Of a stretch of 64,000 bases of DNA, positions 26,211-36,471 are shown piece after piece. The DNA is from Acidimicrobiia bacterium (GTDB lineage: Bacteria > Actinomycetota > Acidimicrobiia > Spongiisociales > ZC4RG35): positions 1-64,000 of the forward strand of contig JANQOU010000008.1 of assembly GCA_028285585.1 (NCBI GenBank), given 5' to 3'. The stretch's first letter is position 1. Every line of letters starts with the position of its first letter. The position numbers and the translations under genes are program-made. Under the pieces are notes generated by a model, which ran no database searches, was not told where the DNA came from, and was given only the letters and a program-made list of their open reading frames with translations.

Positions 26211-27809
26211 TCAGGCCAGAGCAACCAGGTCGAGCAGCTCCTCGTCGAAGAAGCGCATGTCCCCGTCGGGCATCATCACAGCCCGGTCCGGCATCAGCTG
26301 GGCGACGAAGTCGGTGTCGTGACTGACCATCACCACAGTTCCCTCGTAGACCGTGAGCGCATCGAGCAGCGCTTCTTTGGCCTGCGGGTCCAGATTGTTG
26401 GTCGGCTCATCGAGAAGCAGCACGTTTGGCCGCGATGCGACCAGCATCGCCAGCGCAAGCTTGGTCTTCTCCCCGCCGGACAAGGTGCCGGCGTCCTGAT
26501 CGATCTTGTCGGCAAGGAGGAAGGCACCTAGGAGAGTCCGCAACGTCTGGTCGGGCAGACGCGCCGCTTCCCGCATGTGATCAAAGACACTCACCCCGGC
26601 CCGGATCTGCTCGTGCTCCTGGGCGTAGTAGCCAAGGGTGGCCTGATGCCCGAGAGAGACCTCTCCGAGGTCGGCAGTCTCGACTCCAGCCAGGATGCGA
26701 AGGAGGGTGGTCTTGCCCGCGCCGTTGAGCCCGATGAGCAGCATCCGCTCCCCTCGCTCCACGGCCAACTCGACATCGACGAACACGACGTTGTCCCCGA
26801 AGGCCTTGGCCAGCCCGGTGGCTGCAAGCGGCACCCTTCCTGAGCGCTCCGGCTGGGGGAATCCGACCTTGACCTTCTTGCCCGACTTCTGGACGTCGAC
26901 AAGCTCCCGTTTCATCCGGTCGACTCTTGTCTCCATCGCCCTTGCGACCTTGGCCATCTTCTCAGTCGTGCCCTTGAACCGCCGAATGTTCTCCTCGAGC
27001 CGGGCGATCGCCTCGTCCTGATGCTTACGCTCCCGCTCCTTGCGCTCCCGGCGGAGATCTCTCTCCACGAGATAGTGCGAGTAGTTGCCTCGGTAGGCCT
27101 CAATCTCGCCGTGCTCGAGCGCCAGCACCTGGGTTATGGCCTCGTCGAGAAGGGGGAGGTCGTGAGACACAACCAACATTCCGCCTTTGTACGTGCTCAA
27201 GTACTCGATCAGCCATCCCTTGGCGTCGAGATCGAGATGGTTGGTCGGCTCGTCGAGGAGCATCACGTCGGTCTCGGCAAAGAGGATCCGGGCCAGCTCG
27301 ACGCGACGCCGCTGGCCACCGGACATCGTCGTCACAGGTTGTGACAACTCGTCGTTGCCGATGCCGATGTTGGAGGCAATCCGCTTCGCCTCCGCCTCGG
27401 CGACAAAGCCGCCCTTTGCTTCGAACTCCTCGTGAAGACGGCTGAACCGGGCTATCCCACGATCTCGATCATCGCCTTCGAGACCCTCGAGCCGGCTCCG
27501 CGCCTCCTCGATGCGGCGCTGCATGGCCCCGATCTCCCGTGCCATGAGAATTCGCTCCAACGCCGTGGCGTCAGGATGCTCCAGCTCGGGCAATGCTGCC
27601 TCCTGGGAGAAGTACCCGATCTCACCCGAGCGCAGCACCGTTCCTTCGGCGGGTTGCGTCTCGCCGACCAGGGTCCTCATCAGGGTGGTCTTACCGGCGC
27701 CGTTGCGCCCGACGAGACCCACTCGGTCGCCTGCTTGCACGCTGAAAGAGGCACCTTCGATCAGAGTTCGGGTGCCGGCTTCGATGCGGAGGTCGCGTGC
27801 AATCAGCAT
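26211..27809 (-). CDS. ABC-F family ATPase
   Basis: A 532-residue protein with two ABC ATPase domains and no membrane segment. Walker A motifs GLVGRNGAGKTTLMR and LIGLNGAGKTTLLR, ABC signatures MSGGQRRRVELARIL and LSGGEKTKLALAML, and Walker B MLLDEPTNHLDLDA and LLLDEPTNNLDPQA are all present. The linker between domains is rich in Arg/Lys/Glu (about residues 240-300; DLRRERKERERKHQDEAIARLEENIRRF), as in translation-factor ABC-F proteins that bind the ribosomal E site. Role in translation quality control or antibiotic protection cannot be told apart from sequence. Confidence 0.93.
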   Translation of the reverse strand: MLIARDLRIEAGTRTLIEGASFSVQAGDRVGLVGRNGAGKTTLMRTLVGETQPAEGTVLRSGEIGYFSQEAALPELEHPDATALERILMAREIGAMQRRIEEARSRLEGLEGDDRDRGIARFSRLHEEFEAKGGFVAEAEAKRIASNIGIGNDELSQPVTTMSGGQRRRVELARILFAETDVMLLDEPTNHLDLDAKGWLIEYLSTYKGGMLVVSHDLPLLDEAITQVLALEHGEIEAYRGNYSHYLVERDLRRERKERERKHQDEAIARLEENIRRFKGTTEKMAKVARAMETRVDRMKRELVDVQKSGKKVKVGFPQPERSGRVPLAATGLAKAFGDNVVFVDVELAVERGERMLLIGLNGAGKTTLLRILAGVETADLGEVSLGHQATLGYYAQEHEQIRAGVSVFDHMREAARLPDQTLRTLLGAFLLADKIDQDAGTLSGGEKTKLALAMLVASRPNVLLLDEPTNNLDPQAKEALLDALTVYEGTVVMVSHDTDFVAQLMPDRAVMMPDGDMRFFDEELLDLVALA

Positions 27810-28037
27810 GGGTGAGGGCCTGCGGTGAGGTCAGGTTACGGCTGCACAATCCTCTCGGCCAGGTGATTAGAAGACGCGGAACATTTGCGACCACGTCACT
27901 GTTGCGTAACGAGAAGGACATCTTTGCTCCCTACAAAGACTCCTACAGAACCTTCACGGGTCCTGAACAACACAAATCCCTCCTCCCAGGGGCAACATCG
28001 GGGCGACGGAGACGTCGCCCCGAATCTGTTGTGTGGC
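27810..28037. other. Intergenic region with a GC-rich hairpin
   Basis: No gene seen between the divergent ABC-F and SRPBCC genes. CGGGGCGAC/GTCGCCCCG (9 bp, loop of 6, 27999-28022) ends 27 nt before the SRPBCC start, flanked by ACAACA/TGTTGT that can extend the fold. It lies upstream of the -10 box, so it is outside a leaderless transcript and may be a DNA-level or minus-strand element. Confidence 0.4.
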
Positions 28038-28043
28038 TAGGTT
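28038..28043 (+). promoter_or_regulatory. -10 box (TAGGTT) of the SRPBCC gene
   Basis: TAGGTT lies 6 nt before GTG 28050. Confidence 0.4.
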
Positions 28044-28049
28044 GCCGAC

Positions 28050-28484
28050 GTGCCGTCCGAGACCTTCACTCACATCGCTCGCGCCGCCGCTCCATCAGAC
28101 GACGTCTGGGCTGCGCTCAACCAGCCTGAGACCTGGGAGAACATCGCCGGCATAGACCGGGTACTGGACCCATCGATCGATGACGAGGGGCGGCTTGTCG
28201 GGTTCTCGTTCGACTCGGCCGTAGCCGGGAAGAGCTATCGGGGCTCAGCCAAGCCAGACGGCCGCGCAGAAGGCTCGCTGATGGCGTGGGCCATCGAGAA
28301 CTCAGAGATCTCGGGAAGGATCGAAGTCACCTTGGAGCCCGATGACGACGTCACCTCGCTGCACGTCACTCTCGACGTCTCGAGCAAGGGGATGCTCTCC
28401 TCGATGTTCTTCCCCGTAGTGGCCAGCACCATCGGAGCCGGGCTGCCGCGCTCCGTCGACGAGTTCGCCGCCGGTTTCGCTTAA
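28050..28484 (+). CDS. SRPBCC / CoxG-like ligand-binding protein
   Basis: A 144-residue START-like protein: ETFTHIARAAAPSDDVWAALNQPETWENIAGIDRVLDPSIDDEGRLVGFSFDS is the typical first strand and helix of polyketide-cyclase/CoxG-type SRPBCC proteins, and the long C-terminal helix (VVASTIGAGLPRSVDEFAAGF) closes the pocket. The ligand is unknown; the family includes lipid and hydrophobic-molecule carriers. Single-gene unit with a leaderless-type box at 6 nt. Confidence 0.8.
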   Translation: MPSETFTHIARAAAPSDDVWAALNQPETWENIAGIDRVLDPSIDDEGRLVGFSFDSAVAGKSYRGSAKPDGRAEGSLMAWAIENSEISGRIEVTLEPDDDVTSLHVTLDVSSKGMLSSMFFPVVASTIGAGLPRSVDEFAAGFA

Positions 28485-28547
28485 CCGAGGCCATCGGGAC
28501 CTCACCGACACAAGGCAGGTGGAGTGGCGAGTTGCGCGTGCACCGCG

Positions 28548-28584
28548 TGTCGCTGAGCGCGACGCCTTGCTATAGCAACGGGTG
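28548..28584 (+). repeat. Palindromic repeat, single half-copy
   Basis: 37 nt that match 40446-40482 at 35 positions, including the 12-bp perfect palindrome TTGCTATAGCAA followed by CGGGTG, and the small stem GTCGC/GCGAC. Here only the right half of the longer inverted repeat is present. It lies after the SRPBCC gene. A dispersed intergenic repeat family is inferred from two copies. Confidence 0.7.
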
Positions 28585-28656
28585 TCGGTCAAAGCGCGAC
28601 CGGCAAGCCGACCACAAACGAGGCCATAGACCTGACGGGTGTTGGCTAATAGGGTT

Positions 28657-28662
28657 TACCAT
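28657..28662 (+). promoter_or_regulatory. -10 box (TACCAT) of the toxin-antitoxin operon
   Basis: TACCAT lies 6 nt before ATG 28669 and supports that start over the ATG at 28663. Confidence 0.4.
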
Positions 28663-28668
28663 ATGGTC

Positions 28669-28914
28669 ATGGCGAGACGGGAAGTACTGGTACAACTCGA
28701 CGACGAACTCGTCCAGAGGTTGGACGAGGTTGCGAAGCGCACGCGTGTCAGTCGCTCTGAACTACTGCGGAGGGCGGCACAGGCTGTCATCGAAGCTGAC
28801 AAGCGGGCTCAGGCAGATGCCAGACTGATAGAGGGGTACACCAAGTACCCGCCGGATCCGCTTCTGCTTCGCTCGTCAGAGAGACTCGCAGCCGAATCGG
28901 CACCGGAGTGGTAG
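28669..28914 (+). CDS. Ribbon-helix-helix antitoxin
   Basis: About 81 residues. ARREVLVQLDDELVQRLDEVAKRTRVSRSELLRRAAQAVIEA is a ribbon-helix-helix DNA-binding fold (CopG/MetJ class); the acidic, less ordered tail (LIEGYTKYPPDPLLLRSSERLAAESAPEW) would wrap the toxin. ATG 28669 is preferred because of the -10 box 6 nt upstream. It overlaps the toxin gene by 7 nt. Antitoxins of this type neutralise MazF-like toxins and repress their own operon. Confidence 0.85.
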   Translation: MARREVLVQLDDELVQRLDEVAKRTRVSRSELLRRAAQAVIEADKRAQADARLIEGYTKYPPDPLLLRSSERLAAESAPEW

Positions 28915-29231
28915 CCCGAGCTGAGATCTTCTGGGCAGAACTCGGTCAAGATGGCGGCCGGCGTCCCGTTTGCATCCTCACAAGAGACAGCGCGATCTCC
29001 CTTCTCGACCGCGTCACCTGTGCACCGATCACACGAACAATCCGAGGAATCCCGTCCGAGGTCGAAGTGGGACCCGATCATGGCCTCCCTGAGCAAGCAG
29101 TTATTAACTGCGACAACATCATCACCATCGGCAAACGACGACTCGACGCCCGGCCTACCGGACAGCTGGATGAGCTCACGCGGGCCCGACTCGATCAAGC
29201 GCTGCGCTACTCACTTGACATCATCTACTGA
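28908..29231 (+). CDS. mazF: MazF/PemK-type endoribonuclease toxin
   Basis: A 107-residue MazF-fold toxin that cuts mRNA. ARAEIFWAELGQDGGRRPVCILTRDSAI begins the SH3-like barrel, with the conserved Arg of the GxxRPV-type motif, and VTCAPITRTIRGIPSEVEV contains the catalytic Arg/Thr region; QAVINCDNIITIGKRRLD is the next conserved strand. GTG 28908 lies within the antitoxin gene (GAGTGGTAG), coupling translation. Complete and apparently functional. A hairpin follows the stop. Confidence 0.88.
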   Translation: MVARAEIFWAELGQDGGRRPVCILTRDSAISLLDRVTCAPITRTIRGIPSEVEVGPDHGLPEQAVINCDNIITIGKRRLDARPTGQLDELTRARLDQALRYSLDIIY

Positions 29232-29234
29232 CTG

Positions 29235-29250
29235 TCTCGCTTGAGCGAGA
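29235..29250. terminator. Hairpin between mazF and atpC
   Basis: TCTCGCT, loop TG, AGCGAGA: 7-bp stem between the convergent toxin and ATP synthase transcription units. Confidence 0.55.
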
Positions 29251-29256
29251 AGCGTG

Positions 29257-29601
29257 TCAGGGCTCGACGACGTCCTCTGAGGCTTCCACCTGCTCGTCGG
29301 CCAGAGACTTGGCCACCTGCTGGGCCGCCTCGTGATCCTCGGTGATCTCGGCACGGTCGGTTATCAGCGTCACCTGGTTGTTCAACACCTGGATGAACCC
29401 GCCGTGGACACCGATGCTGGTCCGCTCCCCCGACTCGGCCTGCACAGAGACCGCGCCGGTGGTGAGAGCACCCATCATCGGCTCGTGGTCGGCCATGATC
29501 CCCAGCTCCCCGTCGGAGGTGCGGGCGACCACAAGCTCGGCCTCGCCGCTCCAGACGATCGCCTCGGGCGAGACCACGTCGACTTGGAAGCTCTTGGCCA
29601 T
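29257..29601 (-). CDS. atpC: ATP synthase F1 epsilon subunit
   Basis: A 114-residue epsilon subunit: FQVDVVSPEAIVWSGEAELVVARTSDGELGIMADHEPMMGAL is the standard N-terminal beta-sandwich. The C-terminal helical part is short (EDHEAAQQVAKSLADEQVEASEDVVEP), so the auto-inhibitory hairpin may be reduced. Last gene of the atp operon; it links the rotor to the c-ring. Confidence 0.95.
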   Translation of the reverse strand: MAKSFQVDVVSPEAIVWSGEAELVVARTSDGELGIMADHEPMMGALTTGAVSVQAESGERTSIGVHGGFIQVLNNQVTLITDRAEITEDHEAAQQVAKSLADEQVEASEDVVEP

Positions 29602-29616
29602 GACTGATTCGGGCCC

Positions 29617-31047
<1,431 letters not shown>

Positions 31048-31066
31048 TCATCTCCGTTTTGGTAAC

Positions 31067-31945
31067 TCATGCGTCTGCTAGTGCTTCCGCCCCACCGACG
31101 ATCTCGGTGATGGCAGTGGTGATTTCTGCCTGACGGGCCCGGTTGGCCTGGACCGTCAGAGTCCTGATCAGCTCCTCGGCGTTGTCGGTCGCCGCCTTCA
31201 TGGCGCGGCGCCGGGCGCTGTGCTCCGAAGCCGAAGCCTCCAGGAGCATGTTGAAAACGATTGCCTCCACATACCGGGGCAAGAGCCGGTTGAGGATGTC
31301 CTCCGGCGAAGGCTCGAAGCTGTAAGACACCGCCGTCGACTCGTCGTCGTCCCCGGCCTCTGGTGGTGTGATCGGGAGCAGCTCGGCCTGGAGCGGTGTC
31401 TGTGTGAGAGCCGACACGAATTGGGTGTAGAAGGCCTCGAGGGCGTCGATGCGGCCCACTGCGTAGTGCTCCATCACCACGTTGGCGACAGCGCGGGCGT
31501 CGCCGTATCCGGGAGTGTCGGTAACGCCAAGGTACGCCTGCTCGATCTGGTAGCCGCGGTAGCGGAAGTAGGCCTGGGCCTTCTTGCCGACCGTGTAGAG
31601 GAGGACATCTTTGCCCTCGCGCTCCAGCTCGGCGATGCGGACCTCTGCCATGCGGATGATGTTCGAGGCGTAGGCACCTGCCAACCCTCGGTCCGAGCTG
31701 ACGATCAGAAGCCCGACCGTCTTGGGCTCACGCCGCTCGAGCAGCTTGTGATCGGCGGCACCTGCGGCCCCGACGTTCTCGATGACCTCGATCAGCTTGG
31801 CCGTGTAGGGCTTGGAGCCCTGCACTCGAGCCTGGGCCTTGGGGATCCGGCTGGCTGCGATCAACTCCATGGCGCGCGTGATCTTCTTGGTCGCCTCGAC
31901 CGAGTTGATCCGGCGCTTGGTGTCTCGGAGCTGAGCGCTGGCCAA
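31067..31945 (-). CDS. atpG: ATP synthase F1 gamma subunit
   Basis: A 292-residue central stalk. The N-terminal helix AQLRDTKRRINSVEATKKITRAMELIAASRI and the C-terminal helix ARRRAMKAATDNAEELIRTLTVQANRARQAEITTAITEIVGGAEAL form the coiled coil that turns inside alpha3-beta3. It starts 3 nt after the atpA stop. Confidence 0.98.
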   Translation of the reverse strand: MASAQLRDTKRRINSVEATKKITRAMELIAASRIPKAQARVQGSKPYTAKLIEVIENVGAAGAADHKLLERREPKTVGLLIVSSDRGLAGAYASNIIRMAEVRIAELEREGKDVLLYTVGKKAQAYFRYRGYQIEQAYLGVTDTPGYGDARAVANVVMEHYAVGRIDALEAFYTQFVSALTQTPLQAELLPITPPEAGDDDESTAVSYSFEPSPEDILNRLLPRYVEAIVFNMLLEASASEHSARRRAMKAATDNAEELIRTLTVQANRARQAEITTAITEIVGGAEALADA

Positions 31946-31948
31946 TGC

Positions 31949-33490
31949 CTATACCTCTACAGCCGCGCCTTCGAAGGTCTCTTTGAAGGCGGCGATCCCG
32001 TCGGCGATCTCGTCGCCCTCGGGGAGCTTCCCGGTGTCGACGATGGCGTCGAGCACGGAAGCGTGACGCGCCTTGAAGTACTCGCGCAGCTCAGACTCGA
32101 AACGAGCGACGTCCTCAGTGGCGACATCGTCCATATGGCCTTCGGTGACGGCGTAGAGCGCAAGCACCTGCTCCTGAACGGGGATCGGCCGGTACTGAGG
32201 CTGCTTCAGCACTTCGACGACACGACGGCCACGCTCCAACTGGGCAAGCGACGCTGCGTCCAGCTCGGAGCCGAACTCAGCGAAAGCCGCCAACTCGCGG
32301 AACTGGGCGAGGTTGAGTCGCAACGGTCCGGCGATCTTCCTCATGGCACCGATCTGGGCGTTGCCTCCGACACGAGACACCGAGATGCCGGCGTCGATGG
32401 CGGGGCGGACACCCTGGAAGAACAGGTCCGTCTGGAGGAAGCACTGCCCGTCGGTGATCGAGATGACGTTCGTCGGGATGTAGGCCGAGATGTCGTTGGC
32501 CTTGGTCTCGATGACGGGAAGCCCGGTCAGCGAGCCGGCACCCAACTCGTCGGAGAGCTTGGCGCAGCGCTCCAAGAGACGGCTGTGCAGGTAAAAGACG
32601 TCACCCGGGTAGGCCTCACGGCCAGGCGGGCGCCTCAGCAGCAGCGAGATCTCCCGGTAGGCCACGGCCTGCTTGGACAGGTCGTCGAACATGACCAGGG
32701 CGTGCTCGCCGTTGTACATCCAGTGCTGGCCAATGGCCGAACCGGCGTACGGGGCGTACATCTGAAGGGCGGGTGCGTCGGCGGCCGATGCGTTGACGAC
32801 CACTGTGTAGTCCATCGCACCGTGCTCTTCGAGCGTTGAAACCACCTCGGCGACCGTGGAGGCCTTCTGGCCGATCGCCACGTAGATGCACTTCACGGCC
32901 TTGTCGGTGCCCCAGTACTGCTTCTGGTTGATGATCGTGTCGACCAGGAGAGCTGTCTTACCGGTCTGGCGGTCTCCGATGATCAGCTGACGCTGGCCGC
33001 GGCCGATCGGCGTCATCGAGTCGATCGCCTTGATACCGGTCTGGAGCGGCTCGTGCACCGGCTGCCTCTCGACAACCGAAGGCGCCTGGGTCTCGAGAAG
33101 ACGACGCTCGGTGAACTCGATGGGGCCCTTGCCGTCGATGGGGTTGCCCAGAGGGTCAACGACCCGGCCGAGTAGGCCGTCACCGACCGGCACCGAAAGG
33201 ACGTTCCCGGTCTGCTTGACCGGCATGCCCTCTTCGATGTGGTTGGAGTCACCGAGGAACACGACACCGAGGTCGTCTTCGTCGATGTTCAAAGCAACAC
33301 CGATCAGGCCGCCAGGGAACTCCAGCAGCTCGGATGCCATGACACTGGGTAGACCCTCGACGCGCGCCACACCATCTGCGATGGCTGTCACATAGCCGAC
33401 CGTCTCCTTGCTGACATCCGGCTCCCACCCTTCGAGCTGGGCACGGAGCGAGTCGGTGATCTGATCGGCTGTGATGGTCAAATCAGACAT
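31949..33490 (-). CDS. atpA: ATP synthase F1 alpha subunit
   Basis: A 513-residue regulatory nucleotide-binding subunit. P-loop [18 protein letters not shown], Walker [51 protein letters not shown], and the N-terminal crown [17 protein letters not shown]. Alternates with beta in F1. Confidence 0.99.
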   Translation of the reverse strand: MSDLTITADQITDSLRAQLEGWEPDVSKETVGYVTAIADGVARVEGLPSVMASELLEFPGGLIGVALNIDEDDLGVVFLGDSNHIEEGMPVKQTGNVLSVPVGDGLLGRVVDPLGNPIDGKGPIEFTERRLLETQAPSVVERQPVHEPLQTGIKAIDSMTPIGRGQRQLIIGDRQTGKTALLVDTIINQKQYWGTDKAVKCIYVAIGQKASTVAEVVSTLEEHGAMDYTVVVNASAADAPALQMYAPYAGSAIGQHWMYNGEHALVMFDDLSKQAVAYREISLLLRRPPGREAYPGDVFYLHSRLLERCAKLSDELGAGSLTGLPVIETKANDISAYIPTNVISITDGQCFLQTDLFFQGVRPAIDAGISVSRVGGNAQIGAMRKIAGPLRLNLAQFRELAAFAEFGSELDAASLAQLERGRRVVEVLKQPQYRPIPVQEQVLALYAVTEGHMDDVATEDVARFESELREYFKARHASVLDAIVDTGKLPEGDEIADGIAAFKETFEGAAVEV

Positions 33491-33498
33491 AGTTCTTC

Positions 33499-34032
33499 CT
33501 ATCTGCCAACTGCTTGGCGGAGCGAATCGACACGGCGGGCGAGAGAGCCGTCGATCACGGTGTCACCGATGCGAGCACTGATGCCTCCAATGACACTGGC
33601 GTCGACTATCACCTTCACCTCGACCGTCTTGCCGGTGGCCTTGCTCAAGCCTGCGGCGAGGCGGCTGACGGTTTCGTCGTCGAGCGGGACGGCGGAACGA
33701 ACCTCGGCCACCGCCTTCTCCCGGCTGGCGGCTGCTTCCTCGACGAGGGCTCTTGCGATCTCAGAGAGATCGGAGGCGCGACCCTGGCTGACCAGGAGTT
33801 GCACCAAGCCAACGGTGAGGCCGGACGCTCTGCCATCGAGCAGGTCGTCGATGATGGCCTGCTTCTTGTCCAGGGGCAGCTGCGGGTCGGTTAACGCCGA
33901 GCGCAGCTCATTGGAGCCGTCTAGGGCCTGGGCCACGGAGAACAGCTCCGACTCAACGCGCTCCAACTCACCTTCGGCCTTGGCCAGCTCGAAGATGCCG
34001 TTGGCGTATCCGACGACTCGATCATCAGGCAT
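33499..34032 (-). CDS. atpH: ATP synthase F1 delta subunit
   Basis: A 177-residue OSCP/delta subunit joining the peripheral stalk to F1. [25 protein letters not shown] opens the N-terminal helical domain, and [41 protein letters not shown] is the conserved C-terminal part. It is not fused to the b subunit, unlike in mycobacteria. Confidence 0.96.
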   Translation of the reverse strand: MPDDRVVGYANGIFELAKAEGELERVESELFSVAQALDGSNELRSALTDPQLPLDKKQAIIDDLLDGRASGLTVGLVQLLVSQGRASDLSEIARALVEEAAASREKAVAEVRSAVPLDDETVSRLAAGLSKATGKTVEVKVIVDASVIGGISARIGDTVIDGSLARRVDSLRQAVGR

Positions 34033-34036
34033 GGAC

Positions 34037-34585
34037 TTACAGCTTCTCCAGATCAGCGAGGTAGCGGTCGATCAACGCCTGGTGCGCATCGGAGTCGAGT
34101 GACTCACCCACGATCTTCCCGGCCAGGTCGACCGAGATGTCACCGACCTGTGACTTTGCGTCGGCGAGGGCGCGGGACTTCTCGGCCGCGGTATCTTCAC
34201 GTGCCTTGACGCGGATTCCCTCAGCCTCTTCCTCGGCGCGAGCCAGCATGTCGGACTTCATCTGCTCGGCAGTGGCTCTCGCCTCTTCGATGATCCGGTT
34301 GCCCTCGGTCTTTGCCTCGGCCAGCTGGGACTGATAGTCGGCGAGAAGACTCTCTGCTTCGGCCTTCGCCTTCTCGGCGTCCTCCATCTGACCGACCGTG
34401 GCTGCCTGGCGCTGCTCGAGCGTCTGGTTCATGGTTGGCCACGCCCAGCGCCAGATGAAGAAGAACACGATGGCGAACGCGATGATCCCTGCGATCAGCT
34501 CGACGCGATCGGGCAGGATCAGATCGAGACCGCTCGACCCTTCTTCCTCGGCAGCGAGGACGATTACGGACAGGTACTGCATCAT
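34037..34585 (-). CDS. atpF: ATP synthase F0 b subunit
   Basis: A 182-residue peripheral-stalk subunit. One membrane helix (ELIAGIIAFAIVFFFIWRWAW) is followed by a long Ala/Glu/Lys/Arg-rich helix (EQRQAATVGQMEDAEKAKAEAESLLADYQSQLAEAKTE). Only one b gene is present, so a homodimer is expected. Confidence 0.96.
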   Translation of the reverse strand: MMQYLSVIVLAAEEEGSSGLDLILPDRVELIAGIIAFAIVFFFIWRWAWPTMNQTLEQRQAATVGQMEDAEKAKAEAESLLADYQSQLAEAKTEGNRIIEEARATAEQMKSDMLARAEEEAEGIRVKAREDTAAEKSRALADAKSQVGDISVDLAGKIVGESLDSDAHQALIDRYLADLEKL

Positions 34586-34591
34586 CTATTC

Positions 34592-34825
<234 letters not shown>

Positions 34826-35641
34826 TTAGTGCTCGAAGTTGACTGACGATTCGATGTAGACGGCCGAGAGCAGCGTGAAGATGTACGCCTGCAACACCAC
34901 CACGACCATCTCGAAGACGAAGATGAACAGGCCCAGGGCGAGCCAGGGCACGCCAACCAGCGCCTTGAGACCGGCATCACCCCACGATGTGAGGAAGATG
35001 AAAGCCGATCCGAGGAGCAGGACCAGCATGAGGTGCCCGGCCACCATGTTGGCGAAGAGCCGGACGGCCAGGGTGAAAGGCCGGAGCAGGAAGACGGACA
35101 CCAGCTCGATGATCCCGACCAGCCAGCGGAGGCCGATCGGCACGTGGGAGGGCCAGATCGTGTCCAACAGGTAGCGGAACCCGTTCTTCTTGAAACCCAC
35201 GAACATGAAGATGACGTATGTGACCAGTGCGAGGAACGCAGGGATCGCCATCCTCGAAGTGACCGGAAGGTTGATGAAGGGCGTGAGCTTGAAGAAGTTG
35301 CCGATGAGGATGAACAGGAAGATCGAGGTCAGGTAGGGCACGTACTTGAAGCCCTCAGGCCCGATCACGTCGCGTCCCACTCCGTCGCGAACGAACTCCA
35401 TCGAGGATTCCGCCACCATCTCGAACTTCGAGGGGACCAGGCTCTTCTTGCGAAGCCCGAAGTAGAGGAATCCGAGAACGACGGCGGCCGTCAGGAAAAT
35501 CAATAGGACGGTCCGGGTGACCGGGTACGGCCCGATGTGGAAGATCGGAGTGGTGAATTCGAAGAGTGAGTTGATGCTCGCTGGTGCGCAGATCACCTCG
35601 TTGGCGACGTCGCACTCGACGGCCAGGATCAATTCGTCCAA
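34826..35641 (-). CDS. atpB: ATP synthase F0 a subunit
   Basis: A 271-residue membrane subunit with about five to six helices. The essential Arg is in PFTLAVRLFANMVAGHLML. The C-terminal helices (LGLFIFVFEMVVVVLQAYIFTLLSAVYIE) complete the proton half-channels. Its start overlaps the AtpI-like gene by 13 nt. Confidence 0.97.
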   Translation of the reverse strand: MDELILAVECDVANEVICAPASINSLFEFTTPIFHIGPYPVTRTVLLIFLTAAVVLGFLYFGLRKKSLVPSKFEMVAESSMEFVRDGVGRDVIGPEGFKYVPYLTSIFLFILIGNFFKLTPFINLPVTSRMAIPAFLALVTYVIFMFVGFKKNGFRYLLDTIWPSHVPIGLRWLVGIIELVSVFLLRPFTLAVRLFANMVAGHLMLVLLLGSAFIFLTSWGDAGLKALVGVPWLALGLFIFVFEMVVVVLQAYIFTLLSAVYIESSVNFEH

Positions 35642-36045
35642 GTCAATTCCCTTTCCTTACCTTTGGCCACAGCCAGCGCTTCGAGCACCAGCAGTGTCAG
35701 ATATGACACAACTGCCGTGATGCCGAAGGCGAGCCTGTCGACCTCCACTGTCACCGAAATGATGTAGACCGCGCCTACAAACAGAAGAAGCCTCAAGAAG
35801 AAGCCGAACAAGGCGGCGGCATGATAAGCCTGAAGACTGATCCTTGCGGAAACCGAGAGCAAAGCTCCGGCGAGAAGGAAGTTCGCAACGACCACCGCCA
35901 CCCCGAGAGCGGCACTCCAAGCCCCTGTCCAGCCGCCGACGATGGCGAAGAAACCGACCAGCACCGGGGCCACGTATGCGGCGCGGGCAACGGTGTGTCG
36001 AGCCATCACGCTCTCGACCGGGACCGATCGTTGCTCAACGCTCAC
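35629..36045 (-). CDS. atpI: ATP synthase subunit I-like protein
   Basis: A 138-residue protein with four hydrophobic segments (YVAPVLVGFFAIVGGW; AALGVAVVVANFLLAGALL; AALFGFFLRLLLFVGAVYII; LAFGITAVVSYLTLLVLEAL). Position between the AtpZ-like gene and atpB and the helix pattern fit AtpI/UncI, which helps assemble the c-ring or import Mg. Sequence motifs are weak, so the name rests partly on context. Confidence 0.8.
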   Translation of the reverse strand: MSVEQRSVPVESVMARHTVARAAYVAPVLVGFFAIVGGWTGAWSAALGVAVVVANFLLAGALLSVSARISLQAYHAAALFGFFLRLLLFVGAVYIISVTVEVDRLAFGITAVVSYLTLLVLEALAVAKGKERELTWTN

Positions 36046-36271
36046 GCGGGTCTTCTTCCATCTTCTTCGAGTAGTGCCACATCCGCATGAACCCGGAGTA
36101 GGAGCCGAGCAGGATGCCGACGATCATGATCCAGGGGCTGGTGCCCAGCCAGTTGTCGGCCAAAAAACCCAGTAGCCAGCCGGCCAATACCGACCCGATG
36201 AGGTTTCCACCCTCGGCCCACCCTTGGTTTATCTGGGCGGCTGCGCTGGGAGACGAATCTTGCTGGTTCAT
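36035..36271 (-). CDS. atpZ: AtpZ/AtpI-family small membrane protein
   Basis: A 78-residue protein with two membrane helices: GGNLIGSVLAGWLLGFLADNWLG and SPWIMIVGILLGSYSGFMRMWHYSKK, typical of the AtpZ (PF09527-like) family that opens many atp operons and may take part in Mg/Ca transport or assembly. First gene of the operon atpZ-I-B-E-F-H-A-G-D-C; it overlaps atpI by 11 nt. No clear -10 box is found within 20 nt of its ATG. Confidence 0.85.
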   Translation of the reverse strand: MNQQDSSPSAAAQINQGWAEGGNLIGSVLAGWLLGFLADNWLGTSPWIMIVGILLGSYSGFMRMWHYSKKMEEDPRER

Positions 36272-36289
36272 AGCTGGGCTCGTGCGCTT

Positions 36290-36471
36290 GTGAATTTCTT
36301 CACAAAGTCTATCTCAGACACATTCGATTGGGCAAATCGACGCTAGCAAACCACACCACCACCCCCCACCCGGCAACCTCAGGTAATAGCGCCCACATAT
36401 GGGCCAAAATGCCTCAGGTTCACCACCGGCATGCCGATTGGGCTTGAAAGCCCAATCGCAGGACAGGAGAC
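36290..36471 (+). promoter_or_regulatory. Structured leader of the CAP-repeat protein gene (class unknown)
   Basis: The 200-nt gap holds no gene but several local folds: GCCCA/TGGGC (loop CATA, 36391-36404) enclosed by AACCTCAGG/CCTCAGGTT with one mismatch, then GATTGGGCT/AGCCCAATC (9 bp, loop TGAA, 36436-36457) just before a ribosome site GGACAGGAGAC. The last hairpin could control access to the ribosome site. I could not match it to a known riboswitch. Confidence 0.4.

Noticed and set aside
31220-32839. Long + strand ORF (539 codons) opposite atpG/atpA
   Set aside because: Antisense of ATP synthase genes with low-complexity Leu/Gly/Asp/Val composition; no ribosome site.
36330-36371. Possible GEMM (c-di-GMP-I) riboswitch, because of GGGCAAA followed by GACGC and GCAAA
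   Set aside because: The paired P1b arms and tetraloop-receptor parts of the class could not be laid out; likeness is limited to short strings.
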